Assembly: GCF_000767615.3 (NCBI RefSeq)
Contig: NZ_CP009553.3
Coordinates: forward strand, 2,790,001 to 2,854,000
Origin: Pandoraea pnomenusa
Lineage (GTDB): Bacteria > Pseudomonadota > Gammaproteobacteria > Burkholderiales > Burkholderiaceae
Length of the DNA: 64,000 nucleotides
Reading direction: 5' to 3'
Position numbers and translations under genes: made by a program. A model generated the notes under the pieces. That model did no database searches and was not told where the DNA came from. It worked only from the letters and a program-made list of their open reading frames with translations. Shown in pieces: positions 25,179 to 35,225 of this stretch; the stretch's first letter is position 1, and every line of letters begins with the position of its first letter.

Positions 25179-26726
25179 TCAGTCCGCGTCCGAAGATGTC
25201 GGTGTTGCGTCCGACGGTGCCGCGACAACGCAATTCCGTCCTGCTGCCTTGGCCCGATAGAGGGCCTCGTCGGCCGCCTTGACGAGCGCGTCGACGGTTT
25301 CGTTGCCTCGCGGCCGGCGGCATGCCACGCCGACACTTACCGTCACGTGCCCGAAGTCGCTCGAGGGATGCGCCAGATTCAGTTGCTCCACCGAATGCCG
25401 GATCGCTTCGGCAACTCGCGTTGCGCCTGCGGCGTCGGTATCCGGCAGCACGGCGATGAACTCTTCTCCGCCGTAGCGGCCCGCCGCGTCCGACGGACGA
25501 TTGAGCGCCGCCCCAATGGCGCCGGCCACCGCGGCGAGGGCCACATCGCCCGCCTGGTGGCCCTGCGTATCGTTGTAGCGCTTGAACCAGTCGATATCCA
25601 CGAATGCCACCGCCATCGAGCGCTTCGCGCGGCGCATTCGCCGCCATTCGCTGGCAAGAATCCTGTCGAGCGAGCGCCGGTTCGACAGGCCGGTCAGCCC
25701 GTCGGTCCGCGCCAGCAGACGCAACTCCCGCTCGGCGCGCAAGCGCCGCCGCAACTGGGCGGCCAGCAAGATCGACGTCAAGATGAAACCCACGTTGAGC
25801 ACCACGAAGAGCGCGCCGAATTCGACGGCGCGTCTGTGCCACGGCGCCAGCGCTTCGTTGCTCGACGTGACCACGATCAGCGTGAGCGGCGCATTGCCGA
25901 GCATGCGGCGCGACAGCAGGCTCTCGCGACCGAGGAAACGGATGGGATAGATTCGCTGGTCGTCGTTGCCTGATGGGAGCGCTTCGTAGCGACCGGTCTG
26001 CGCCATCGTCAGGCCCAGCACGCTGGCGTCGTAAGGCTTGCGCATCAGAATCGCGCCGTCCTTGCCGAGCAACAGGATCACGCCTTCCTTGCCGACCTCG
26101 ACATGATCGAAGAGTTGCCGAAAGTAGTCGATGTCGACGGCCAGCGAGACCACACCGCCGAACGAACCGTCCGGCCGGCTGATCCGGCGGCTGAGCACCA
26201 TCGTCGGCCGCCCCTCGCGTAAGCGTGAGCGGATGAACCCGCTGATGTACACGCCCTCATTGGGGTCGTCGCGGGGCACCGTAAAGTAATCGCGATCGGC
26301 AAAGTTGTACGGCCGCGGCACTTCGCTCTCCGCATCGATCACGATGTTGCCCTGGGGATCGAGCACCACCAGCGAGCCAATATAGCGCGAGGCGCGCGAG
26401 CGCTCGAAGATCAGTTCGCGACGCAGGGCGGGCGACAGCGCGTCGACGTCGCGGCGCGCGAGCAGATTCACCACCGCGTCGAGCGAAGCCTCGTAGAGCT
26501 GGAAGTTCAGTTCCAGATCGCGTTCGAGCACAGCGGCGATACTGCGCTGGTTATCGGCCGCGCGCGCGAGCACGAGCAACCGGCCCTCGTAGAGCAGCGC
26601 CACGGCAACCGCCGTCACCAGCGCGGAGATGCCCACGCCACTCCAGACGATCAGTGTGGGCGTGCGCGAGACCCACCGCACCGCCGACTTCACCTGCAGC
26701 ACGATACGCGTCCGCCATCGTTGCAT
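25179..26726 (-). CDS. Membrane diguanylate cyclase with periplasmic dCACHE sensor
   Basis: A 515-residue protein that makes c-di-GMP. TM1 (about 26-48) and TM2 (about 300-322) flank a roughly 250-residue periplasmic sensor of the dCACHE type (YIGSLVVLDPQGNIVIDAES, RDYFTVPRDDPNEGVYIS). The GGDEF domain carries an intact YGGEEF active site. Five residues before it is RPSD, the RxxD product-inhibition site, so feedback control is expected. The ATG at 26726 has GGAAGG at good spacing; an ATG at 26732 is too close to it. It stands between the stress cluster and the DUF2252 gene. Confidence 0.92.
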   Translation of the reverse strand: MQRWRTRIVLQVKSAVRWVSRTPTLIVWSGVGISALVTAVAVALLYEGRLLVLARAADNQRSIAAVLERDLELNFQLYEASLDAVVNLLARRDVDALSPALRRELIFERSRASRYIGSLVVLDPQGNIVIDAESEVPRPYNFADRDYFTVPRDDPNEGVYISGFIRSRLREGRPTMVLSRRISRPDGSFGGVVSLAVDIDYFRQLFDHVEVGKEGVILLLGKDGAILMRKPYDASVLGLTMAQTGRYEALPSGNDDQRIYPIRFLGRESLLSRRMLGNAPLTLIVVTSSNEALAPWHRRAVEFGALFVVLNVGFILTSILLAAQLRRRLRAERELRLLARTDGLTGLSNRRSLDRILASEWRRMRRAKRSMAVAFVDIDWFKRYNDTQGHQAGDVALAAVAGAIGAALNRPSDAAGRYGGEEFIAVLPDTDAAGATRVAEAIRHSVEQLNLAHPSSDFGHVTVSVGVACRRPRGNETVDALVKAADEALYRAKAAGRNCVVAAPSDATPTSSDAD

Positions 26727-26841
26727 CGACATCCTTCCATCGTCTCCTGTAGTCTCGCCCGGCGATGATCACTGCATCGGGCTGCCCACGCGGCACGCCG
26801 ACGGCCGCGGGTGAGCGCAGGCGGCACTGGCCCGCCGACGC

Positions 26842-28380
26842 TCAGGCGGTGAAGTCGGCCGCCATGTCGGCATCCGTGCGCGCCTCGAGCCGGCCGTCAC
26901 GGCAAGCCTTGCGAAAGATGTCGTAATCGCGCTCGACCTGGTCCGCATACCCCGTCGAATAATGGACCAGCGCCGCACCCAGGCGAGCGCCCTTGCCGAC
27001 GTATCCCACCAGCTCCGCCGCGCACCCGCCCGCCTTGGCATGCGCGCGCGCCAGCACCCAGCCACACAGGCGGGCGTACTCCCGAAAGCCGTCGGCGCGA
27101 AAAAGTTCGAATTGCGCGGATATCTTCATATCGCGCAACTGACGTCCGTAGATGGATCGCCCGAACGGACCGCTGCCCCATCCGAGAAATGCGTCGGATG
27201 CCGCCTGCATGAGGCGTTGCCCCTCCACCACGCGCCGCCCGTCATGCCTTGACGCCGTGCCTTTGAAGAAGCGCGAGACTACCGATTTCGATGCCTCCTT
27301 GAACTGGAGAAAGAGCGGCTGCTCGTGGGTATCCATCAACAGCAGCACCAGGCATCTCGTGCCCACGCTGCCCACCCCCACGACCTTGAAGGCGAGGTCC
27401 TCCCGGGTATAGGCCGAGAGCATGCTCGCGCGATCCGGCGGCAACGAATTCAAATAGCTCTGGTAGACGGGGGAAAACAGCGTACGCCAGTCGCCCAGCC
27501 CCAGCCAATCGTCCTCGGGGCCGAACAGGGTCGTGGCGCCGTGCACGTGAAACACCGTTGGCGGCGTATCGCGGATCAGCCATTGGTCGCCGATCTGCTG
27601 CGCGAACTTGGGCAGTACGTTCTCGTGCGTACGACCAGACGCCCGGGCAATCCCGCGTTTGACGCCCTCGCGCACCCGCTCGGTCTGTGCGAGATTGAGC
27701 ATGCGCTCGAAAGTGACCTGCTCGTGCCACAGCGCGATGGTCGGCATGTGCGCGTATTCGTCCAAACGCTTCGCATAGCTGTCAACGGCCGCGCGCACCA
27801 TCTCCACGCCCAGCGTGTCGCCGAAGCCGAACTGGCGGGCGGCGAGCACCAGACTGACGCATAACCGCTTGAGATCCCACTCCCACGGCCCGGGAGCGGT
27901 TTCGTCGAAATCGTTCAGATCGAAGATCAGTGTGCGCTCGGGCGTGGCGAACCCGCCGAAATTGGCCAGATGGCAGTCCCCGCAAATCTGCAGGGTCAGC
28001 CCGCTGTTCGGCGTGCCGGCCAGATCGTGCGCCTGCACGATGGCGCTTCCCCGAAAGAAGGCGAATGGCGACGCCAGCATGCGGCCATAACGCAGCGGGA
28101 CCAGGGCGGCGACGCGTCCTTCGCTGCTGATGCGCAACAACTCGACGGCGTCGCGATCAGTCCTGCCCAGATGCGAGTGGCTGCGTCGAGGCGTCGTCTC
28201 ACGAAGCTTGCGCCCCGCGGCAACACGCGCCTCGAAAGGCACCGCGGGGGGTGTCGCCGTGCCGGAATCCGCGAGCGCAGACGAGGTATTCGACTGCATC
28301 GACCTCGCGGCCGGTTTGAGTTTCAACGCGGCAAGACCGGCCGCCGGCGCCGACGGCGCAGGCAATGGATTAGCGGGCAT
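26842..28380 (-). CDS. DUF2252 family protein (kinase-like fold)
   Basis: A 512-residue protein of the DUF2252 family. Visible hallmarks are PFAFFRGSA, the His/Asp motif QICGDCHLANFGGF and LIFDLNDFDETAPGPWEWDLKRL, which resemble the catalytic and metal-binding loops of aminoglycoside-kinase-like folds, although the substrate is unknown. The first 65 residues are low-complexity Ala/Pro. Its 5' end overlaps the mechanosensitive channel gene by 11 bp, so the two are probably co-transcribed and coupled. Confidence 0.88.
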   Translation of the reverse strand: MPANPLPAPSAPAAGLAALKLKPAARSMQSNTSSALADSGTATPPAVPFEARVAAGRKLRETTPRRSHSHLGRTDRDAVELLRISSEGRVAALVPLRYGRMLASPFAFFRGSAIVQAHDLAGTPNSGLTLQICGDCHLANFGGFATPERTLIFDLNDFDETAPGPWEWDLKRLCVSLVLAARQFGFGDTLGVEMVRAAVDSYAKRLDEYAHMPTIALWHEQVTFERMLNLAQTERVREGVKRGIARASGRTHENVLPKFAQQIGDQWLIRDTPPTVFHVHGATTLFGPEDDWLGLGDWRTLFSPVYQSYLNSLPPDRASMLSAYTREDLAFKVVGVGSVGTRCLVLLLMDTHEQPLFLQFKEASKSVVSRFFKGTASRHDGRRVVEGQRLMQAASDAFLGWGSGPFGRSIYGRQLRDMKISAQFELFRADGFREYARLCGWVLARAHAKAGGCAAELVGYVGKGARLGAALVHYSTGYADQVERDYDIFRKACRDGRLEARTDADMAADFTA

Positions 28381-30109
28381 GTCCGACTCCTTCTTCCAAT
28401 GGGACCGCCGCGGACTGCGCTGGCGCGGGGTACCACTGGGCCGGTCGAAGCGTCAATGGCGAGTCCGGTTGTGCCTGGAAATGCGGCGACATGATCTGCA
28501 CGCCGTATTGGTTGAAAACGTCCTGGATGTTCTCATGCAGTGCCGAGATGGCCGCGAACCGGGTGGAGGGATCCCGCAAGGTCGCAAAGACCTCATACTC
28601 CACGTAGAAGTCGGACAACGCTCGTTGCAGCACGAACGGCGCCGGTTCAGAGACGACCTGTGGCGTCTTCCCGGCCGCCTCGATCAGCATGGCGTGGACC
28701 TGGCGCCAGGGCGTGTCATAGCCGATCGTGAGGGAGGTGCTGATCGCCGCGCCACGCTCGCGCCCCTGCGCCGAAAAATTGCGCACGGTCGACGCCACGA
28801 CAACCGCGTTGGGAATCGTCAATTCCTCTTTCGCCAGATTCACGATCTTCACCGACAAGGCATCCACCCCCACCACCACACCGGTGGCGTCACCGATCGA
28901 GACGAGATCCCCTTTCCTGAGCGCGCGGCTGTATATCACGACCATGCCGCTCATCAGTTGATTCACGATGCCGCTCGAGCCCAGTGTCACCATGAGACCC
29001 AGAAGGACCGAAAGGCCCTTGAAGACGTCGCTCTGGGCCCCCGGCATGTATGGGTAGGCGAAGGTCAGCGCCAGTCCCCAGACGACGACCGACACCAGGC
29101 GACGCGTCGCACCGGCCGTCTCGGGGTGCATGCCGGGAATGGTCAGACGCCCGCTTTGGACGGCATCGAACACATTGTTGATCAGACTTTGCAACGCCCG
29201 CGTGAGCAGGAAGATGACGATGACGGTCACGATCCCCGGAATTGCACCTGCCACGCCAAGGCCGAACCGATCGACCAGCGTCCAGAGAAAGTCGGACAGG
29301 CGCCCGGCCAGCGGCTGGCTTGCCGGGAATTGCATCAGCACGAAGATCAGGTAGAGATAGGCGAACGCCAATGCCAGGCAGACCGCACCGATCTGCACGA
29401 CCTGATGGACCAGATGGACGGCCGAGCCCGTCCAGTCGAAGCTACGGGTGGTTCGCTGAAGGACACGCTTCTCGAAAGCCGTCCGCAAGCGCGTCTCGAG
29501 CCGTGTACGCATGCGGCCCACGCCGATCACCAGTAGCGCCAGCACGCCCGCGCCGAGCGCGCTGAGCGCCACGCCGCGCAGGATGGTCGGCCAGTGCAGT
29601 TGTTCGCGCCGGGCAGCGAAGGCCACCTGCAGGCGCCCACGGATCTCGTCCGCGACGACGTCCAGCGCGCGTGGATCGCCCGGCGCCAGGTCTTCGGTCG
29701 TCAGCGCGAAAAGAATGCGGTCCTGAACCCGGAATGCGACGCCCGACATCCCGCCGAGCGAGGCGTGCAGCACGTCGACCGGCGCGTCGAGCGCCCGCGG
29801 CGGCAGGCGCTCGAGGACTGACCGCGCCCGGGCCGCACGCACCGCCGGGGTGGCGCCGCCGAGCGTGCCGCGAAAGGTCGCCACGGGTCGATCCATGAAG
29901 CGCAATTCGACCCCGTCCTGAGTGTCGGCGCTCGCGGCCGCGCCGGTCGGTCCGCCAGCAGCAACCTGGACGGGCGCCTCGGCCGCATCCCCATGGGTGT
30001 TCGGCGCAGCCCCCGCTGTTGCCGCCATTGCCGGGACGGATCCCAGCCCCGGCGCGACGCTCATTGCACACACCACCAGCACTTGCAACAGCCTCATGCG
30101 AAGGCGCAT
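28370..30109 (-). CDS. MscS-family mechanosensitive ion channel
   Basis: A 579-residue channel with a signal peptide (first 29 residues, ending VPAMAA) and a roughly 150-residue periplasmic domain. Four to five TM helices follow (about 180-400), then the MscS core: pore-lining helix (VLLGLMVTLGSSGIVNQLMSGMVVIY) and beta domain (LRKGDLVSIGDATGVVVGVDALSVKIVNLAKEELTIPNAVV). It opens on hypo-osmotic shock. It is first in a likely two-gene unit with DUF2252. Confidence 0.92.
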   Translation of the reverse strand: MRLRMRLLQVLVVCAMSVAPGLGSVPAMAATAGAAPNTHGDAAEAPVQVAAGGPTGAAASADTQDGVELRFMDRPVATFRGTLGGATPAVRAARARSVLERLPPRALDAPVDVLHASLGGMSGVAFRVQDRILFALTTEDLAPGDPRALDVVADEIRGRLQVAFAARREQLHWPTILRGVALSALGAGVLALLVIGVGRMRTRLETRLRTAFEKRVLQRTTRSFDWTGSAVHLVHQVVQIGAVCLALAFAYLYLIFVLMQFPASQPLAGRLSDFLWTLVDRFGLGVAGAIPGIVTVIVIFLLTRALQSLINNVFDAVQSGRLTIPGMHPETAGATRRLVSVVVWGLALTFAYPYMPGAQSDVFKGLSVLLGLMVTLGSSGIVNQLMSGMVVIYSRALRKGDLVSIGDATGVVVGVDALSVKIVNLAKEELTIPNAVVVASTVRNFSAQGRERGAAISTSLTIGYDTPWRQVHAMLIEAAGKTPQVVSEPAPFVLQRALSDFYVEYEVFATLRDPSTRFAAISALHENIQDVFNQYGVQIMSPHFQAQPDSPLTLRPAQWYPAPAQSAAVPLEEGVGHAR

Positions 30110-30540
30110 ATCACGGCTCCCGCGGGCAAGTTGGCCACCAAGAATTGACGCAGTGCGAGGAAATCCGACGGAAATCAGGCAAAATCGAGGGCTGCCGTAT
30201 TCTGCCCCCGACCGTTCCCGGATCGTTGTCCCCGAATTCCGAAAATTCCGAATTCGCGGTCCCGACGGTTACCGGTTGCCGCCGGCCCGGCGCATGGGCG
30301 ATGCACGCTGGATTCAGCCCGGTACGTACATCGCAGGCCACGTCCGGCCGGAGCGGGGTATGGACGGATTATTCACTATGGCATCGGCACTGTCGAGCAT
30401 CGGCGCAGCACGCGCGCATGCCAGCCGATTCCGTTGTGCCCGCGCCCCGGGAATGTCGGAAAAATTCCGACATGGAATCCTCAACTATGGGCGATATCTG
30501 CCGATAAACAGATTGGCGGGACCTTTCAGTCGGTTTTCAT
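30110..30540. promoter_or_regulatory. Regulatory interval between mscS-type and MHYT genes
   Basis: About 430 bp with no convincing gene between divergent starts. It contains a tandem 9-mer AATTCCGAA twice (30235-30252) and, closer to the MHYT gene, a perfect 9-bp inverted repeat ATGTCGGAA / TTCCGACAT (30453-30461, 30465-30473) around AAA. Both share a TTCCGA core, so one regulator could bind all of them. The regulator is unknown. Confidence 0.5.
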
Positions 30541-32661
30541 ATGTCCAGTTCGTACAGTGGTTGGCTCGTAGCGTTATCGCTTGCAGTTGCGGTACTGGCG
30601 TCATTCACGGCGCTCGACCTCTCGGGTCGCATCTATCTCATGACGCGCCGTGGCATGCGCCACGCCTGGCTCGCCGTGGGCGCGACAGCCATGGGTATCG
30701 GCATCTGGTCGATGCACTTCATCGGCATGCTCGCCTTGTCGCTCTCGCCGTCCTGGTCGCCATTCGCGTCGCACACCGCGATCCCGCTCGGCTACGATCC
30801 GGTGCTGACCGCCGCGTCGCTTGCCATCGCCATCGTCATTGCGTGGGCCGCCCTGTGGATGATCGCCAGCGAGCACTTCACCCGCCGGCGCGTCGCGGCC
30901 GCCGGTGTCACGCTGGGCATCGGCATTGCCGCCATGCACTACAGCGGCATGGCGGCAATGAAGATGAACCCGGCGATCGAATACGATCCGCTGCTCTTCT
31001 CGGCATCGATCCTCATCGCGATCCTGGCCGCCACCGCAGCACTCTGGATCGCGCGCACCCTGCGCGACGGCAGCCTGCGCTACGTGATGTCGAAACGGGT
31101 CGGCGCGGCCGTGGTCATGGGGCTGGCGATCACGGCAATGCATTACACCGGCATGGCGGCCGCGAACTTCGCGCCGGGCGCCGTCTGCGGCGCCGCGACC
31201 GGCGTGAGCTCTCAATGGCTGGTCACCACGGTAAGTCTGTTCACGTTCCTGATTCTCGCGACCACGCTGCTCGTCTCCCGGCTGGACGCACGCACCAGTT
31301 TCCTGGCCAATTCCGTCATGCAGCTCAATTCGCAGATCGCGCGCATGGCGACGTACGACTCCCTGACCGACCTGCCCAACCGCCGGGCGCTGCATGACGC
31401 AGCGGCGCGCATGCTCATCAACTCGCGTCGCGACCAGCGTCGCTTCGCGGTGCTGTTCATGGATCTGGACGGCTTCAAGACGATCAATGACTCGCTCGGG
31501 CACAACGTGGGCGACGACGTCCTGCGCGCCTTCGCCAAGCGTCTGCGCAAGAACGTGAACGGCGACGATGTGGTCGCCCGGCTGGGCGGCGACGAATTCG
31601 TCGTGCTGCTGGGCTCGCTGTCGTCGCCCGAGGTCGCGGGCCGCGTCGCCCAGCGCCTGCTCGATGACATGCGCGACGGCCTGCGCGTGGGCGATCAGTC
31701 GCTGCACGTCATGCCGAGCATCGGCGTGGCCCTGTTCCCGGACGATGGCGACAGCATCGATCTGCTGCTCAAGCACGCCGATACGGCCATGTACGAGGCC
31801 AAGCGCGCCGGGCGCGGCATCTTCCGCTACTTCGAGCCGCGCATGAACGCCGCCGCGCAGCGCACCTGGGAAATCCAGCAGGCGTTGCACGACGCGCAAG
31901 CGGAACAGTATTTCTCGCTTCACTTCCAGCCGAAGTACCGAGGCGACACGGAGGCGCTCGCTGGCGCGGAAGCCTTGCTGCGCCTCACGCACCCGACCTT
32001 CGGCGAGCTGCAGCCGGTCGATTTCATCCCGGTGGCCGAACGCACGGGGCAGATCGTGCAGATCGGCTATTGGGTCGTGCGCGCCACCTGCGAGCACATC
32101 AAGCAGTGGGACGCGGCCGGACTGCCGCCAGTGAAGGTCGCCATCAACCTCTCACCCCGGCAGTTGGCACAGTCGCAACTGGTAGAGAATATTCTGGAGA
32201 TCGTGCACACCGCGGGCGTGTCGTGCGACCGGCTGATGTTCGAGATCACCGAGACGGTGGCGATGTTCGACGCCCAGCACACGATCGACGTGATCCGCGC
32301 ATTTCAGGAGCACGGCTTCGAAGTCGCCATCGACGACTTCGGAACGGGATACTCCAGTCTGGCGTACCTGCAACGCTTTCGCGTCAAGCAACTGAAGATG
32401 GACCGCTTCTTCACGAACGGTCTCGATACCTGTGGGCGCGAAGGCAGCGCCGTCGTATCGGCCATCATCGCACTGGCCCACTCGCTGGATATGGACGTCG
32501 TGGCCGAAGGCGTGGAGACGGCGTCGCAGCGCGAAGCACTGAAGACACTCGATTGCGACGAGTTGCAGGGCTTCCTGCTGGGCAAGCCGCTTACCGGTGA
32601 AGCGTTCGCGCGGCTGCTCGCCTCGCGGCCTGGAATGCCGGGCACTCCGGCGATGGCCTGA
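30541..32661 (+). CDS. MHYT-GGDEF-EAL c-di-GMP signalling protein
   Basis: A 706-residue bifunctional sensor. Seven TM helices (about 8-245) carry three MHYT-type repeats seen as SMHFIGMLA, AMHYSGMAA and AMHYTGMAA, thought to bind copper and sense O2, CO or NO. GGDEF (about 265-425) has an intact LGGDEF. EAL (about 440-695) has EALLRL, INLSPRQL, the FEITET glutamate, IDDFGTGYSS, KMDRFF lysine and AEGVET, all expected for active phosphodiesterase. No RxxD site precedes GGDEF. Net synthesis or breakdown cannot be predicted. Confidence 0.94.
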   Translation: MSSSYSGWLVALSLAVAVLASFTALDLSGRIYLMTRRGMRHAWLAVGATAMGIGIWSMHFIGMLALSLSPSWSPFASHTAIPLGYDPVLTAASLAIAIVIAWAALWMIASEHFTRRRVAAAGVTLGIGIAAMHYSGMAAMKMNPAIEYDPLLFSASILIAILAATAALWIARTLRDGSLRYVMSKRVGAAVVMGLAITAMHYTGMAAANFAPGAVCGAATGVSSQWLVTTVSLFTFLILATTLLVSRLDARTSFLANSVMQLNSQIARMATYDSLTDLPNRRALHDAAARMLINSRRDQRRFAVLFMDLDGFKTINDSLGHNVGDDVLRAFAKRLRKNVNGDDVVARLGGDEFVVLLGSLSSPEVAGRVAQRLLDDMRDGLRVGDQSLHVMPSIGVALFPDDGDSIDLLLKHADTAMYEAKRAGRGIFRYFEPRMNAAAQRTWEIQQALHDAQAEQYFSLHFQPKYRGDTEALAGAEALLRLTHPTFGELQPVDFIPVAERTGQIVQIGYWVVRATCEHIKQWDAAGLPPVKVAINLSPRQLAQSQLVENILEIVHTAGVSCDRLMFEITETVAMFDAQHTIDVIRAFQEHGFEVAIDDFGTGYSSLAYLQRFRVKQLKMDRFFTNGLDTCGREGSAVVSAIIALAHSLDMDVVAEGVETASQREALKTLDCDELQGFLLGKPLTGEAFARLLASRPGMPGTPAMA

Positions 32662-32771
32662 GCGGCTGCCGCGCCCATTCGGCATCGCGCTGACGCACAC
32701 GACCCGCGGGCAATGGCGGCAATCCGCCAGGCAGGCCCTGCCCGGCGGTTGCCGTCGCCAGACCCGGCCAC

Positions 32772-33320
32772 TCAGCGCCCGGCGACTTCCGCTGCCACCG
32801 CCGTACCGCTGTCGTCGACCGGTTCTCCGCTGGCAAACGCCGCCGCGCGGGCGAGCCGCGCCTTCATGCTCTCGCTCGCCGCCGGGCCCGCGGCCGGCAC
32901 ATGACGCGCCGGGTCCAGCCGCACCCCCGTCACCGCATCCACGACGACCGGTTCCACCACCTGGCCCGTCTGCCGGTCAATCAACTGCGCCGAGATGCCC
33001 TCCGGCGCGAAGTGACGATTTCCCCAGGCGAGCAACGCCCACAGCACCGGCCGGAAGTCACGCCCGGCATCCGTGAGCACGTATTCGAAGCGTGGCGGCC
33101 GGTCGGAATACTGTCGGCGCGCCAGCAAGCCTTCCTCCACCAAGGCGTTCAGGCGGCGGGTCAACATGTTGGGCGCGATCTCCAGACGGCGCTGAAAGTC
33201 ATCGAAACGGGTCGTCCCGTAGCCGGCTTCGCGCAGGATGAGAATGCTCCACCATTCGCCCACCCGTTCCAGGCTTCGGGCGATCGGGCACTGCATGTCC
33301 CGGAAGGTCTTTCGTTGCAT
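32772..33320 (-). CDS. HxlR-family transcriptional regulator
   Basis: A 182-residue regulator: winged-helix HxlR domain at residues 1-100 with CPIARSLERVGEWWSILILREA and FDDFQRRLEIAPNMLTRRLNALVEEGLL. Cys11 sits at the position used for redox or quinone/aldehyde sensing in some members. A longer-than-usual Ala-rich C-terminal extension (about 105-182) follows. AGGAGTCCGT precedes the ATG at 33320. The next genes upstream on the same strand are an EmrAB-type pump, and a shared motif (33363-33378, 36434-36479) links its promoter with theirs. Confidence 0.9.
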   Translation of the reverse strand: MQRKTFRDMQCPIARSLERVGEWWSILILREAGYGTTRFDDFQRRLEIAPNMLTRRLNALVEEGLLARRQYSDRPPRFEYVLTDAGRDFRPVLWALLAWGNRHFAPEGISAQLIDRQTGQVVEPVVVDAVTGVRLDPARHVPAAGPAASESMKARLARAAAFASGEPVDDSGTAVAAEVAGR

Positions 33321-33362
33321 ACGGACTCCTTGCGTGCGGAAGCGAAGAACGCTGCCTATTAC

Positions 33363-33378
33363 CATGCAAGTGAGCATA
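33363..33378 (+). promoter_or_regulatory. Candidate HxlR site upstream of the hxlR-type gene
   Basis: CATGCAAGTGAGCATA lies 43 bp before the HxlR start. Its core WTGSAAGTRA recurs twice in the pump promoter (36434-36448 and 36465-36479). The rest of 33321-33533 is AT-rich and has no gene. Confidence 0.5.
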
Positions 33379-33533
33379 AGCGCGTCGCCCCCCGGGAGCA
33401 AGCCGGTCGACCGCGCTTGGCGTCGCTCATCGGCAGATCACGTCGCCACCTAAAAATATACTCGATATAAATCAATTGATTACGATGCATTCCTGAAGTC
33501 GGTTATTTGAAGTGAATTCTTCTGCCGACACAC

Positions 33534-35225
33534 TCAATGCGCGTCGGCACTTGGCGTCGCGGGAGGCGCAACCCGCCGCAGGAGCGGCACCATCAGCGTC
33601 ACGCAAACGAAGATCACGCCAAGTCCCGTGTAGACGTCACCGAACGTCATCGTCTGGGCCTCGCGCAGCGTCAGCGTCCAGAGCTGGCGCAGCGCCGCCG
33701 TGTGCGCGTCGACGGCGTCCAGCCCGGCCACCGACATTCGCGCCCCCACACCGGCAAGCCACTCCCCGACCGCCGGGCTTCCCTCACCCATGCGCTCCGC
33801 GAGGCGGAAGAAATGCAGATTGGTGCGATCGTTGAGTACCGTCGTGCACACGGCAATCCCGATGGCGCCGCCGAGATTGCGCATCAGGTTGAACAGGCCG
33901 GACGCCAGACGAAGCCTTGCCGGAGGCAGACTGCCCAGCGTCAGCGTGACGATCGGGGCGACGGCAAATTGCTGCGCCGCGCCGCGAAGCGCCTGCGGGA
34001 GCATCAATTGCCACGCACCCCAGTCGTGCGTGATTGGCGCGAACTGCCACATCGACAAAGCAAAGGCGCCCAACCCCACCATCATGAGCCACCGCAAATC
34101 GATCCGATTGGCGAGCATGGCGTACAGGGGGATCGACATGAGCTGGAACACGCCCGTCGAGAACACCGCCATCCCTATCTCGAACGCGGAAAAGCCGCGC
34201 ACCCGGCCAAGGAACAACGGCGTGAGATAGATCGTGGCAAAAATGCCGATCCCCGTGGCAAACGAGAAGAAGCAGCCCAGCGCGAAGTTGCGCTGCCGCA
34301 AGGCACGCAGGTCCACGATCGGTTGCGCGTAAGTCAGGCTGCGCCAGACGAACGCCACGCCACAGACAGCGGCCAGCCATGCGGTCGTACGAATGGTGTC
34401 GTCGCCAAACCAATCCCAGCGAGGCCCTTCTTCCAGCGTGTACTCCAGGCACCCCAGGCTCACCGCCATCAGCGCCATGCCCAGGTAATCGGCGCCGCGC
34501 AACAACGACCAGTCGGCCCGGTCGATGCGCACCAGCAGCGGCACGGTAACCGTGACGAAAATGCCGGGCACCAGGTTGACGAAGAACAGCCAATGCCACG
34601 AGTAGTTGTCGGTGATCCATCCGCCGATGGTCGGCCCGAGCGTGGGCGCCAATGACGAGAGCCCACCGACCACCGCTGCCGCCAGCACGCGCTGCGGCCC
34701 GCTGAAAAACGCGAACGCCGTGGTAAACACCAACGGAATCATCGACCCGCCGAGAAACCCCTGCAGCGCGCGAAACGCGATCATGCTCTGGATATTCCAC
34801 GCCGCGCCGCACAGCAAGCTCGCCACCGTGAACCCGGCCGCCGAAGCCGCGAAGATCCAACGCGTGGACATCACGCGCGAGAGCCACCCCGAGAGCGGGA
34901 TCACAATGATCTCCGCGATCAGGTAGCTGGTCTGCACCCATGCCGTTTCGTCCGCGCCGGCCGACAGGCCGCCACCGATGTCGCGCAAGGAGGCCGATAC
35001 GATCTGGATATCGAGCAAGGCGATGAACATGCCCACCACCATGGTGGCAAAGGCGATCACCTTGGCGCGCGTGGACATGGCACCGGCCGAGTAGCCACCG
35101 CCCGGTGCCGGCGCCACGGCCCGCTCACGGCCATCGTTGGCGGACCGGGCCGGGCGCGGCGCGGGAGCCGGATTGCCGACCGGCACCGGCTGCGGCAGCA
35201 ACCCGCCTGTTTGCGTGGCGCTCAT
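33534..35225 (-). CDS. DHA2-type MFS drug exporter (EmrB/QacA family)
   Basis: A 563-residue protein with 14 TM helices. TM1 reads FATMVVGMFIALLDIQIVSASL (the EmrB motif) and motif C is GLSSLAPTLGPTIGGWITD. A hydrophilic Pro/Ala-rich N-terminus of about 50 residues precedes TM1; an internal Met (MSTRAKV, about residue 50) could be the true start. Its ATG overlaps the stop of the emrA-like gene (ATGA), so it is coupled to it. It would pump substrate through the adaptor and the NodT channel encoded divergently. Confidence 0.92.
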   Translation of the reverse strand: MSATQTGGLLPQPVPVGNPAPAPRPARSANDGRERAVAPAPGGGYSAGAMSTRAKVIAFATMVVGMFIALLDIQIVSASLRDIGGGLSAGADETAWVQTSYLIAEIIVIPLSGWLSRVMSTRWIFAASAAGFTVASLLCGAAWNIQSMIAFRALQGFLGGSMIPLVFTTAFAFFSGPQRVLAAAVVGGLSSLAPTLGPTIGGWITDNYSWHWLFFVNLVPGIFVTVTVPLLVRIDRADWSLLRGADYLGMALMAVSLGCLEYTLEEGPRWDWFGDDTIRTTAWLAAVCGVAFVWRSLTYAQPIVDLRALRQRNFALGCFFSFATGIGIFATIYLTPLFLGRVRGFSAFEIGMAVFSTGVFQLMSIPLYAMLANRIDLRWLMMVGLGAFALSMWQFAPITHDWGAWQLMLPQALRGAAQQFAVAPIVTLTLGSLPPARLRLASGLFNLMRNLGGAIGIAVCTTVLNDRTNLHFFRLAERMGEGSPAVGEWLAGVGARMSVAGLDAVDAHTAALRQLWTLTLREAQTMTFGDVYTGLGVIFVCVTLMVPLLRRVAPPATPSADAH

